A DNA stretch of 64,000 nt from assembly GCA_013202495.1 (NCBI GenBank), contig JABMQQ010000174.1:1-64000 (forward strand). The letters are read 5' to 3'. The notes under the pieces are model-generated. The model saw nothing but the letters and a program-made list of their open reading frames with translations, did no database searches and was not told the DNA's origin. Below, piece by piece: positions 28,314 through 36,382 of the stretch. This DNA is from Fidelibacterota bacterium. GTDB taxonomy: Bacteria > Fidelibacterota > UBA8477 > JABMPR01. The position numbers were made by a program, and so were the translations under genes. How positions within the stretch are numbered: the first letter of the stretch is position 1; each line of letters begins with the position of its first letter.

Positions 28314-28463
28314 ATGGCAGTAAAACACACACCAACCGGGATCGTTCACAACGGAACCAAAGGTGGCAAGACTGGATGTGGCGTAAATACTAAAGACCAT
28401 ATGAGTCACTGGGCAAATACACACACTAAAATCACTTGTGACAAGAACGGGTGTAAGAACTAA
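28314..28463 (+). CDS. 49-residue conserved-looking small protein
   Basis: Has a strong GGAGG ribosome-binding site (28300-28304) and a start at 28314. The sequence (MAVKHTPTGIVHNGTKGGKT ... CDKNGCKN) is glycine- and histidine-rich with three cysteines, so metal binding is possible. Third gene of the nuclease trio; too short for family assignment. It could be a regulator or an immunity peptide, by position only. Confidence 0.65.
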   Translation: MAVKHTPTGIVHNGTKGGKTGCGVNTKDHMSHWANTHTKITCDKNGCKN

Positions 28464-28477
28464 GAGGCTTTAGTCTA

Positions 28478-28528
28478 ATCAGGTCTTACTTGAAACAATT
28501 GCATTCTGTAAAGTGGGTAAGACCTGAT
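28478..28528. terminator. 12-bp inverted repeat between convergent genes
   Basis: ATCAGGTCTTAC (28478-28489) and GTAAGACCTGAT (28517-28528) match perfectly with a 27-base loop. It lies between the plus-strand small gene and the minus-strand helicase, so it probably terminates from the plus side. Confidence 0.55.
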
Positions 28529-28551
28529 CGTTTACATGGTGTTAAGCGATG

Positions 28552-28562
28552 TTATGTCGAGT
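28552..28562. repeat. TTATGTCGAGT repeat, copy 2
   Basis: Shares TTATGTCGAGT, and more loosely the preceding GGTG..TTAA, with the copy at 32487-32503. The two flank the helicase/GIY-YIG/zinc-protein module exactly. Confidence 0.55.
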
Positions 28563-28581
28563 GGTCGCTCCACCTCTTTTC

Positions 28582-30327
28582 CTAACTTTGATACAATAGA
28601 TCAATGTTTGCGACACCAGGAATGAGGAGCCACTCAAAAGCTTCTTCACTTGAAATTTTCTTGTTCAAAAACAGGATATAAGCTTCCGCAAAAGCATAAT
28701 GTGGAACTAATGTTACTTTTTGAGATCCATTCGCTTGTACCTTAGAAAATGTATCGAACTCTGGTTTTCCTAAGGTGATAAGATGCTCGTCAGAAAAACT
28801 TACAGCTTTTGTGAATACATCGAATGCTTCATCCTTGTCAATTGTTGCATCGTCTTTCTGCTTTGTCTTACACTCAAGCAAAGCCTGCTTATCTCCAAAC
28901 GATATTGAGAAATCGGGGACCCCTTTTCTTCTACCATCGTCAAGTTGAATAACTTCCCAACCAAACATTTTCATCATTTCTTCGACTACTTCTTCATATT
29001 CATGACCGCGCGCAGAATAAGACCTCTCAATCAATTCCTTAATCCCAACTTCAGCAGCTTTCCCCTCATGAAGAATTTTCCAATACTCATTTATTTTCTC
29101 AAAATACCTTCCGACAGCCTCCACAAGACCTTTCGCTCGGTCAAGGCTATCAACCCTTTTGGCTATTTTTGCTAAACTAGATTTTAGCAGTTGATTTGGG
29201 TCACTTAATCCCACTTCTGCTAAAGCCATGGCTCGTTGTCGTCCAAAACCTGGTACACTAAAAGATTTGGCCGCCACTACTATGTCAAGTGCCTCCACTG
29301 AAACTCCATACCGTATTTGATTTGAGTATATCAATAAGGATGAGCCAAAGGCTTTATCGACACCAGAATCAGCTGAAGTAACAATCTTGGATAATCCAAC
29401 TATCACCCATGAAACATCTGAAGCAAGAGTCTGGAATTGACCGTAGCTTATAGAAGGGAGGTCGCGTCTGAGTTTTCGTTCACTAATACCCTTAGCCCAT
29501 TGATCCAATCCATACGCAGCATTGACTACTCTATCATAGATTGGTGAGCTCATGGCAGGGATTAACAAATTGGATTGATTCACACTTTTCCATGCGATTG
29601 TCTCTGGTTGGTTTCTTCGTGCAAATGGTAAATGTCTTTGTTTGGTACTTACATCGAATTCTGCTGAGGAACAGATAGCATGTAAAAGAGGGATACCAAG
29701 CAAACCCTCTTCAGTTTTCTCGTTATTTAACCTTAATACATTAATAAGAGAAACACCAGTTGCCGGCAACAAGCCGGATCCTGAAATAGCAGTTCCTAAT
29801 GGAGTTGAGACCAGCCTTGTGCTTTGTTCAACTAGCAGCTTATTCTCTATTAACCATTGAACTGCTTCAGCAACTAAAGGTGGAACATCCTCAGTTTTCT
29901 TTGGATTATGTTCAAGGTGTTGGTGCCACCAAAATGAGCTGGCATAAAAATTATTAAGGCTATCTTCCGTGTTGCATATACCGCTAGAGATCAAATTCAG
30001 AACCGATTTCCTAATGCTTTTGGAGAATAGCTTTGAGGATATTCTTTCCGCAGGAAGTGTTAAGTAGTTTTTTGCTTGAATAAACTCTGTTCTACTTCCG
30101 GTAATCAGGACGGAGAGACCTTTATCATCAAGACCTAATCTCCCCGCACGTCCAGACATGTTGAGAAATTCTGAGTGTGCAATCCATTCTGAAACCCATC
30201 TTCTGTAGAATGAATCAAAGACTACAGTACGTATTGGGAAATTTACTCCTGCCGCAAGAGTTGGGGTTGAAAATACTACATCTAGATGACCTTTTCGTAA
30301 GGCTTCTTCAACGACCTCTCTCTTCAA
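28582..30327 (-). CDS. Ski2-like helicase, C-terminal part with PD-(D/E)XK nuclease (frameshifted)
   Basis: The downstream part of a helicase whose frame is broken near 30315. It opens with REVVEEALRKG, then motif V (TPTLAAGVNFP) and motif VI (NMSGRAGRLG) of Ski2/Hel308-type SF2 helicases. The middle is helical (winged helix and ratchet-like, ~130-420). Residues ~440-520 form a restriction-endonuclease-like domain: EEVVEEMMKMFGWEV, then GVPDFSIS with the Asp, and ALLECKTK with the E-x-K. An accessible TTG start exists but the domain would be useless without the N-terminal ATPase half. Terminal gene of a minus-strand module. Confidence 0.85.
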   Translation of the reverse strand: MKREVVEEALRKGHLDVVFSTPTLAAGVNFPIRTVVFDSFYRRWVSEWIAHSEFLNMSGRAGRLGLDDKGLSVLITGSRTEFIQAKNYLTLPAERISSKLFSKSIRKSVLNLISSGICNTEDSLNNFYASSFWWHQHLEHNPKKTEDVPPLVAEAVQWLIENKLLVEQSTRLVSTPLGTAISGSGLLPATGVSLINVLRLNNEKTEEGLLGIPLLHAICSSAEFDVSTKQRHLPFARRNQPETIAWKSVNQSNLLIPAMSSPIYDRVVNAAYGLDQWAKGISERKLRRDLPSISYGQFQTLASDVSWVIVGLSKIVTSADSGVDKAFGSSLLIYSNQIRYGVSVEALDIVVAAKSFSVPGFGRQRAMALAEVGLSDPNQLLKSSLAKIAKRVDSLDRAKGLVEAVGRYFEKINEYWKILHEGKAAEVGIKELIERSYSARGHEYEEVVEEMMKMFGWEVIQLDDGRRKGVPDFSISFGDKQALLECKTKQKDDATIDKDEAFDVFTKAVSFSDEHLITLGKPEFDTFSKVQANGSQKVTLVPHYAFAEAYILFLNKKISSEEAFEWLLIPGVANIDLLYQS

Positions 30328-31285
30328 AACTTAGATCCCCAGAGTGAAAAGCTGTCCTCCGTTCACATGTCTCTTTTAGTATTCCTACTGTTATAGTCAA
30401 CTCACTGAATAATTCTATTTGCTCTCCCACTATAATCGCGGATATATCTTTTTCTCTTGTTCCAGAGAAACCCTGGGCTAACTCAATTGCTCTGGGCTTC
30501 GTCATTGTAAAAACCAAAATAGGACCCAGCTTTAAATTCAACAAATTATTCACTACATGGATAGTATCGTTTACTACATGTGCATTCTCTTGATCTTCAA
30601 ATAATTCGTCTTGACCGTAGAGATTGTGAAAGAGTCGCCCTTCGTTCCATATCTCTTGTCTTAGTGGCACATCCCGATGTGAGATTTTTATCCCCTTACA
30701 ATTAAACCAAGTTGATAGTTCATCAACATTGGGGACAGTGGCAGTTAATCCAATAAATTGAGCCGGAGATCCCATTCTAATTATAGTGCAAAGTATTTCT
30801 ATTTCAGAACCGCGAGAAACGTCTGATAATATCTGAATCTCGTCAGCAATCACTACTTTCCCTTCGAATGAAAAATTACTTGAGGTTGTAATTAAAGACA
30901 AATATTTCTCATATGTTGAGACTAATATTCCATTGTCCCAATCACCATCGACATGATCACCCGTAGCAATGGAGACATCAAACAACTTTTCTAATTCATC
31001 TCTAAATACTGTCTTGAAATAATTGTATTTTTCCTCAGCCAATGCTCGATGCGACACTAAATAAACTGTTTTCTTGCCTTCAAGAGCCCCAAGAATTGCT
31101 GCAATCTCACCAATAGTAGTTTTACCAGATGAAGTAGGTGCTGAGACAACCATGCTACTCCCTTTACCCAGCCCAGATTCAATAGCCTTTGATTGAACTC
31201 TAGTAAAAGATTCCCAGCCCAATTTTTGGTAGACACTTAAAACCTCTTCATTTATTCCAAATGTGCTAGCTTCTTTGAAATCCAT
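30308..31285 (-). CDS. Ski2-like helicase, N-terminal part (frameshifted)
   Basis: The upstream part carries motif I (SAPTSSGKTTI, ~48-58 from the ATG at 31285), Ia (VSHRALAEEK), II as DEIQ near 148, III (GLTATVPN) and the start of RecA2 (GPILVFTMTKPRAIEL). It ends HSGDLSFEERGR at a TGA inside a GA-repeat (GAAGAGAGAGG). Joining it to the next ORF restores a ~900-residue helicase-nuclease. Start chosen at 31285 because GGGATAGGG precedes it. Upstream on the same strand is a GIY-YIG gene. Confidence 0.85.
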   Translation of the reverse strand: MDFKEASTFGINEEVLSVYQKLGWESFTRVQSKAIESGLGKGSSMVVSAPTSSGKTTIGEIAAILGALEGKKTVYLVSHRALAEEKYNYFKTVFRDELEKLFDVSIATGDHVDGDWDNGILVSTYEKYLSLITTSSNFSFEGKVVIADEIQILSDVSRGSEIEILCTIIRMGSPAQFIGLTATVPNVDELSTWFNCKGIKISHRDVPLRQEIWNEGRLFHNLYGQDELFEDQENAHVVNDTIHVVNNLLNLKLGPILVFTMTKPRAIELAQGFSGTREKDISAIIVGEQIELFSELTITVGILKETCERRTAFHSGDLSFEERGR

Positions 31286-31379
31286 TACCCTATCCCCAAT
31301 TGCCACCTATAGCTATAATCAATGCTAAAGCTCTTTACACAAATTTGCCGTTATAGCTTCTATTGGCTTATCAATACTA

Positions 31380-31802
31380 TCATTTCTTCTTTACAGTGAA
31401 TTTAGTTGTTAATAGTGTAGTTTTTCCAGATAAACTGAGTGATGTTTGATCAAATGGAAAGCTATTCACGTATTCCGTATTTTCAGGTGGTTTGTGTTTG
31501 AAAATCATTGCCGCTTCACATCTATCTCTACTCGTTGAGGACACACTACCAAAATTATAGCAAAGTATCTCATCTTGTTTCAGATGTGTTCTCCACTTAG
31601 CTAATTTCTCGTGATCCTCAATACGTTTATGAACGTTTTTAGATTCCCCAATGTATACCAGTTTTTTTAAAGTTACTGTTCCTCCCTTTTTGTCATGGGT
31701 GCAAGTATAGACGCAGTAGATTCCTGATTCAGATGGGATTCCACCCTTCTTCACTTCTCGCCAATATCCTTTGAAAATAATGTTATATTTTTGTGCTGAC
31801 AT
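31380..31802 (-). CDS. GIY-YIG domain protein
   Basis: About 140 residues; started at the ATG at 31802 behind TTGGAGAG. SGIYCVYTC and KLVYIGESKNVHKRIEDHEK give the GIY and YIG strands and the catalytic Arg, with the Glu probably in RDRCEAAMIF. Located 94 bases upstream of the helicase-nuclease gene and in the same orientation, so it may supply a second nuclease to that system. Confidence 0.85.
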   Translation of the reverse strand: MSAQKYNIIFKGYWREVKKGGIPSESGIYCVYTCTHDKKGGTVTLKKLVYIGESKNVHKRIEDHEKLAKWRTHLKQDEILCYNFGSVSSTSRDRCEAAMIFKHKPPENTEYVNSFPFDQTSLSLSGKTTLLTTKFTVKKK

Positions 31803-31844
31803 TTTCACTCTCCAATTACACTTCGTCCTTTTAGCGCTTTAACT

Positions 31845-32000
31845 TTACTTATCTGGAACCCATTTCGTCTCTGTTGTTGTGATTGTCCCAGTTCCTCCAC
31901 ATTGTGAACAACGCATAACACCTGGGTGGTGTGTGGGTTGTTTACCTGAACCTCTACAAGCTGGACACGCCATTTGCTTAGTGATTGTCTTCCACGCCAT
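31845..32000 (-). CDS. Small DnaJ-like zinc-finger protein
   Basis: 51 residues from the ATG at 32000. CPACRGSGKQ and CSQCGGTGTI are two CxxCxGxG repeats as in the DnaJ cysteine-rich domain, enough for one zinc site. Starts 4 bases after the preceding zinc-ribbon gene. Likely a small nucleic-acid- or protein-binding accessory. Confidence 0.7.
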   Translation of the reverse strand: MAWKTITKQMACPACRGSGKQPTHHPGVMRCSQCGGTGTITTTETKWVPDK

Positions 32001-32004
32001 AAAT

Positions 32005-32139
32005 CTATGGCCGGTAAGTTGTATTATGACAGTTCGGACATGGTGGCAATGTATCGGTATTGTCATCTAGCTTTACTTGTTGATTACACTTAGTACAATA
32101 ATATGTACCTTTACCTGGTTTTTCACCTGTCTTGGACAT
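32005..32139 (-). CDS. 44-residue zinc-ribbon protein
   Basis: Reads MSKTGEKPGKGTYYCTKCNQ followed by CPNCHNTTYRP, giving two CxxC knuckles. The composition and spacing are typical of short zinc ribbons with a GxYxC start. Stop is 4 bases before the next gene, so the two are translationally linked. Confidence 0.7.
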   Translation of the reverse strand: MSKTGEKPGKGTYYCTKCNQQVKLDDNTDTLPPCPNCHNTTYRP

Positions 32140-32163
32140 CTTATTATCCCCTTATCTTTGTGT

Positions 32164-32355
32164 TTATAGTATTACACCTACTATTGAAGCTATCACAATA
32201 TTTGCAATTTGAACTTTGAACCACTTCATTGACCATAGTTGGTTAAAGGTCCAGGCTACCCAAATTGTAGCAACGATTCCCATGGCGACATCATTCCACC
32301 ATCCAAGTAGTATTAGACTCGAGTAAATGGCACATTGCCATAGATATTTATTCAT
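32164..32355 (-). CDS. Small two-helix membrane protein
   Basis: 63 residues from the ATG at 32355, behind GAGGTGGG. Two or three hydrophobic stretches (YSSLILLGWW, IVATIWVAW, IVIASIVGVIL) suggest an integral membrane protein. No family recognised. It is the first gene on this strand after the repeat at 32487. Confidence 0.6.
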   Translation of the reverse strand: MNKYLWQCAIYSSLILLGWWNDVAMGIVATIWVAWTFNQLWSMKWFKVQIANIVIASIVGVIL

Positions 32356-32486
32356 TCCCACCTCAATGATCATATTTCGACTGCAATTGCCCATAATGTA
32401 TCTTATTACATTCTGTTTACAAATATTATATAATGTTATGAAAGGCTACTGAGATTATTAAGCTTGGATAAGTGAGGTGCTGTTAA

Positions 32487-32503
32487 TCTGCTTTATGTCG
32501 AGT
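32487..32503. repeat. TTATGTCGAGT repeat, copy 3
   Basis: Identical over 17 bases to 21994-22010. It lies 18 bases past the DuOB stop codon and marks the right edge of the helicase module. Confidence 0.6.
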
Positions 32504-32520
32504 AAGGGTAAAATGATGTC

Positions 32521-33321
32521 CTAATCAAAAAGTGATGGATCAGCAGTTTTGGGATGGAAGGTGCCGATGATCAGGAACGGGTTTGTACCAGTAAAGTGAT
32601 GTGCTTGTGTCGTGCCTAGGAAAAGATACAAATCCTTGGTCTTTGCGAAATCATCCCAGTATTTCTTCTTTACATCTGCACAAGCTTTATCCTCATCACC
32701 ATCATACTTCTCTAGCATTCTCCAGTACAACCGTCCAATTTCCCAGTCCTCGATCATGAGTCTACTGATATTTCCCTCATCATCTTTAAAAACGTACTTA
32801 AACTTATATGGTAACTTTGAGACTATCTTGAAAGGTCCCGTTTCAAACAAATCAGTCTGGTTAAACTGAGCTAGTTTCTTGGGGTCCCACTCTCGATCCA
32901 CCTTTGATATAGTCATACCTAATAGTTTTGTGGGCTTGAAAACTGCTAAAGACACAAGCTTTGATGGATCTCTAGCATCAGCGACCAATGAGTCTCTATT
33001 AGTATAGATATTGTTCAGTACTAATTCTTTTCTAGTTGTCCATGTGCCATTTTCGGTTCCGATTTTATCCCCTAACTCAATTTTCTCCCAATTCAAAACC
33101 TTGTGGCTCTCGGGTCGAGGATCAGATGAGTTATTCTCAATGTCAGCAATTATCCATTGATATTTTTTATACTGCTTGTCAAAATCCAATTTGCGAAAGG
33201 GAATTGGATATAGCCGAATCCAATCGCCGTTTTCAGTTAATCCAGCGGTACACACCAATTCACTATACTTAGTGCTTATAGTGGGGTAGGTCTTTACCGC
33301 GATGAGGATTTTTTTCTTCAA
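32521..33321 (-). CDS. Dual-OB-domain (DuOB-like) protein
   Basis: 266 residues opening KKKILIAVKTYPTISTKYSE, followed by LVCTAGLTENGDWIRLYPIP, the signature I associate with the family called dual OB-containing domain. The C-terminus has FLGTTQAHHFTGTNPFLIIG. OB folds suggest nucleic-acid or nucleotide recognition. Its gene follows a DUF488 gene by 8 bases, a pairing common near defence genes. The reaction, if any, is unknown. Confidence 0.75.
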   Translation of the reverse strand: MKKKILIAVKTYPTISTKYSELVCTAGLTENGDWIRLYPIPFRKLDFDKQYKKYQWIIADIENNSSDPRPESHKVLNWEKIELGDKIGTENGTWTTRKELVLNNIYTNRDSLVADARDPSKLVSLAVFKPTKLLGMTISKVDREWDPKKLAQFNQTDLFETGPFKIVSKLPYKFKYVFKDDEGNISRLMIEDWEIGRLYWRMLEKYDGDEDKACADVKKKYWDDFAKTKDLYLFLGTTQAHHFTGTNPFLIIGTFHPKTADPSLFD

Positions 33322-33329
33322 GAAGTATG

Positions 33330-34211
33330 CTATATGTAGGATACACTAAAAGGGGTGAGTGAGCTCTCTATAAGCCTATTTATAACTCGACTACGGTGGC
33401 AGTAGGTGTGATCATACTCGAAGCAGGTGATCGCCACACGCTTATGCTTAGCAAATTCACTCAATATTTTTTGTAAGCTATCTGGTTCATCCTGTAAGAC
33501 AGTATTCTCATATTCAGTGAATAAACGATTATAGTCGTCTAACGTGTTCAAGTCAGCCCGTTTGTTGGAAGTAATTCCAAGCTCCGGAATATGTAAATAT
33601 TCAATGTTTAGCTTCTCAAGTGCGTTCCTGAGTTGATTTTTTGAAAATCCATATTTCATACTCAATGCATTTTTCCGAACGTCAACAAGCATTTGGATAT
33701 TGTTTTGAACAAGCTGATTTAAGTAGTGGTCAAAGCTCTTACTCTCGTAGCCAATTGAATAAATACCAGGTTTAGTATCATTCGGTCTTTCTTCCTCGAC
33801 TTTGGCTATTTGATCTGCAGATAGAATCGAACTAAGAATCTCGCTATTGATAGCGAAATAGGGGTATTCACAATAGACACGGTTTATCAGTTCATTGCCC
33901 TTAAGGTTTCCATAACTAATAATGAGCTTTCGAAGAGACCTTCTGTCATCAGGATTCAGCATTGAGAAATAATCAACATCATCGTCCTTCTTCCAATCGT
34001 CTTGATCAGCAAGAATTCCGTACTTAGTCAAAGTCCGTTTGTCGGCATAGGACTGGAAGGAAAAACAGCCGTATTTGTATGGGACGAAGTCATAGGCCGG
34101 TTTTTCCTGACCCTGAACAAAAAGAAATAAATACTTTTGGAGATCCGTATTCATGACTTTACCACCAAATTTCTGGATTATTGCCAGGATTATTTTTCTA
34201 CGGTAATACAT
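33330..34211 (-). CDS. DUF488 protein with N-terminal helical domain
   Basis: 293 residues. Residues 1-150 are a helical, probably winged-helix domain (LQKYLFLFVQGQEKPAYDFV). Residues ~150-285 are DUF488: IYSIGYESKSFDHYLNQL, LVDVRKNALSMKYGFSK, YLHIPELGI and the Cys/His segment CFEYDHTYCHRS. Conserved Cys, Arg and His suggest an enzymatic site. Directly upstream of the DuOB gene; the pair probably works as one unit. Confidence 0.87.
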   Translation of the reverse strand: MYYRRKIILAIIQKFGGKVMNTDLQKYLFLFVQGQEKPAYDFVPYKYGCFSFQSYADKRTLTKYGILADQDDWKKDDDVDYFSMLNPDDRRSLRKLIISYGNLKGNELINRVYCEYPYFAINSEILSSILSADQIAKVEEERPNDTKPGIYSIGYESKSFDHYLNQLVQNNIQMLVDVRKNALSMKYGFSKNQLRNALEKLNIEYLHIPELGITSNKRADLNTLDDYNRLFTEYENTVLQDEPDSLQKILSEFAKHKRVAITCFEYDHTYCHRSRVINRLIESSLTPFSVSYI

Positions 34212-34299
34212 AACTATTATTTTCTCATCGCTTTAAATTATTCAGCACTAAAGATACGAGGTAGGTCATTGAATTCAAACATACTAACTCTGTTTACAT

Positions 34300-34728
34300 T
34301 CACACACTTAGATTTTCATATATAGTACGCCTTAGCGCTTTGACTGCAAAAGCTGCCATTATTTCAAGTTCTTCCTCATGTTCTTCAGGGACATCTAGTA
34401 GAACTTTATCATTCCATGGATCACCTACATGGACCCATTTATTTCGGTATTTTCTAATTTTATGAAGGTCTAATTTTAGAGTATCTTCGATGGAGGATTG
34501 ATTAATTAACTCAAAAAGACTTTCACGGGACTTTTCCGCATATTCTGACCTTAGATAGGTCTCAATTCCAGCAACAGCCGTTAATATTGCACCTAAATGC
34601 GCTTCTCCGACATAAGCCATATCACATTCACGAACAATCGCGGAGCACCATTCAGAGAGGATTACACCACCCTGTAGCAATTCATCATCTAGAGAGCATA
34701 ACCACTCCCAACGATCAGTTTTATTCAT
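34300..34728 (-). CDS. HEPN-like protein
   Basis: 142 residues, all helical. Near residues 92-100, RKYRNKWVH carries the Rx4H motif of HEPN domains (R-N-K-W-V-H), following a helical AGIETYLRSEYAEKS segment. HEPN proteins are commonly ribonucleases in toxin-antitoxin and abortive-infection systems. Located 34 bases downstream of the NADAR gene. RNase activity is inferred from the motif; a non-catalytic DUF4145-like role is possible. Confidence 0.65.
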   Translation of the reverse strand: MNKTDRWEWLCSLDDELLQGGVILSEWCSAIVRECDMAYVGEAHLGAILTAVAGIETYLRSEYAEKSRESLFELINQSSIEDTLKLDLHKIRKYRNKWVHVGDPWNDKVLLDVPEEHEEELEIMAAFAVKALRRTIYENLSV

Positions 34729-34762
34729 TTGCTATCTACCTCTACCATTTAAATGCTCATTA

Positions 34763-35332
34763 CTACTCATTAAATGAAGAATATGAAATTTTACGCCCCA
34801 ATAATTTCAAGTTATCAATATTGGGGATGGATACCTCTGGATGTATGGAGTTGATGATGAAGTCCTCTCTAAGTTGCATTAGCAATCTTCCCAGGGCATT
34901 TGTACCAATATAATGATCATCTTTCAAGGCTGCTCCCCAGATCTTACCATCAGGCGCTTCCTCAACTATTGGCAAATCTTTAGTGAGTAACAAAACTCTT
35001 GAGAAATTTTCCCAGTTTTGAATTAGCTTAATCTCTATGCACATTTTCATTATTGAAAATTGTATTCTCTTCCAGTCATCCCGCGTATCCCCATAATACT
35101 TTTTGCTTTTCATTTTTGCAGTCATTGGACTGTTTTGATCAAGTATTATCTTTTGAACATCAGGCTTGTGTGGGTATCTCAGTGATTGATATAATGCTTC
35201 AGATGTTTTTACTGGAATTCCATTGACGACCAGAGGGTAGCCTGGAGCCATATTCGATAAACCACCATATTTACCCTTGGTTGCTTTAAATACGGCACAC
35301 TCCCCATTTTTATATTTTCTAATCGAGCTCAA
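34763..35332 (-). CDS. NADAR-family protein (YbiA/DUF1768)
   Basis: 189 residues. GGLSNMAPGYPLVVNGIPVK, then TSEALYQSLRYP, and later DDWKRIQFSIMKMCIEIK and WGAALKDDHYIGTNALG, are the conserved NADAR blocks. Characterised NADAR enzymes hydrolyse the bond between ADP-ribose and guanine, reversing DNA/RNA ADP-ribosylation, or act on riboflavin intermediates. Separated by 3 bases from the PRTase-like gene, so the two are one operon. The substrate here is inferred. Confidence 0.9.
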   Translation of the reverse strand: MSSIRKYKNGECAVFKATKGKYGGLSNMAPGYPLVVNGIPVKTSEALYQSLRYPHKPDVQKIILDQNSPMTAKMKSKKYYGDTRDDWKRIQFSIMKMCIEIKLIQNWENFSRVLLLTKDLPIVEEAPDGKIWGAALKDDHYIGTNALGRLLMQLREDFIINSIHPEVSIPNIDNLKLLGRKISYSSFNE

Positions 35333-35335
35333 TTT

Positions 35336-36373
35336 CTACAACCCTCTGTTGGCAACAGGGAATAATGGATACCAACCATTTGCCTCCCACCAATAGACCA
35401 AAGGACAGGTATTCGAAACATTTCTCCATGTGAATGCGTGACTCCCTGCACCAAATGTCTTATAACTGGGTGGCACAAGCCCCAAAGGTCTTATTGGTCT
35501 ACTTATATGCTCAATACGATTGATAATTTCGATACCCTTTTCTAAAATTATCCATTCATACTTTACCCTATTTTCAGGAGAAGAAAAGAAAGCTTCCACC
35601 CGTGGTGTTTCAGGCGACCTATATGCAAATTCTTCATTTCTATCCGCATTAGTCAATGTTTGGAGGTATTCATCAAATATTTCATGATCAGACCTTTTTA
35701 CAGGAAATGCATTATTAAAACTTGGGTTGGGATTATAATAATTTATCCTTGGATGATTCTCTATTTCTTCGAAACGAATCCAATCAATTTGCCTAACAAA
35801 ATCACGACTAAATTCGTTCAATAAACTAAACTTTGTATTTGCGAAACCCCAGGAATGTAAGAAGAAACTAAGATTGATAAGTTTCTTCTCCTGACCCAGG
35901 AAGTTTTCAACGCCGAATTCACTTATCAGGGGGATAATATCCCTTTTAAAGCTTCCTCCTGAGGCGAACACATCATCTAAGTATACCCAGTATTTTGCTT
36001 TGCTATTGCCCTTTTTTATGTCAACTCCATACTCAGACTTTGTAAGGTCATTGAGAAATTCTAACAATACTGATTGGCTCTTATGATCAGCTTGCAAATT
36101 TAAAAAGTGTGATTGTTGAAGAAAGGTGATCGTTTCGTCGAAGCCATATTTGTTTGTGAGAAATTCTAAAGATTCTTTTAATCCTGATATAGCATCTGGT
36201 TTTGATAAATAGGATTTTGGCAGGATGTTAAGCAGTTCCTCAAGTAAGAATTTTCTGTCATTAACCTCGAATTGATTAGCCCATGTTAAAATTCGATTTA
36301 TATCGATCCTAATTCCATCATTACTTCGGTAATCATGCAATATGTCAGCTATTTTATTGGCAGTATTTTCCAT
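35336..36373 (-). CDS. Phosphoribosyltransferase-like (PRTase-CE type) protein
   Basis: About 345 residues; the ATG at 36373 is preferred. Near residues 128-145, YWVYLDDVFASGGSFKRD is a PRPP-loop-like motif (hhhhDDxxxSGG), as in the PRTase families found in conflict systems. Flanking regions are helical; the C-terminal TFGAGSHAFTWRN may form part of a base pocket. Between NADAR and the exonuclease genes. Probably a nucleotide-modifying enzyme or PRPP sensor. Confidence 0.7.
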   Translation of the reverse strand: MENTANKIADILHDYRSNDGIRIDINRILTWANQFEVNDRKFLLEELLNILPKSYLSKPDAISGLKESLEFLTNKYGFDETITFLQQSHFLNLQADHKSQSVLLEFLNDLTKSEYGVDIKKGNSKAKYWVYLDDVFASGGSFKRDIIPLISEFGVENFLGQEKKLINLSFFLHSWGFANTKFSLLNEFSRDFVRQIDWIRFEEIENHPRINYYNPNPSFNNAFPVKRSDHEIFDEYLQTLTNADRNEEFAYRSPETPRVEAFFSSPENRVKYEWIILEKGIEIINRIEHISRPIRPLGLVPPSYKTFGAGSHAFTWRNVSNTCPLVYWWEANGWYPLFPVANRGL

Positions 36374-36382
36374 CAAAAATCC

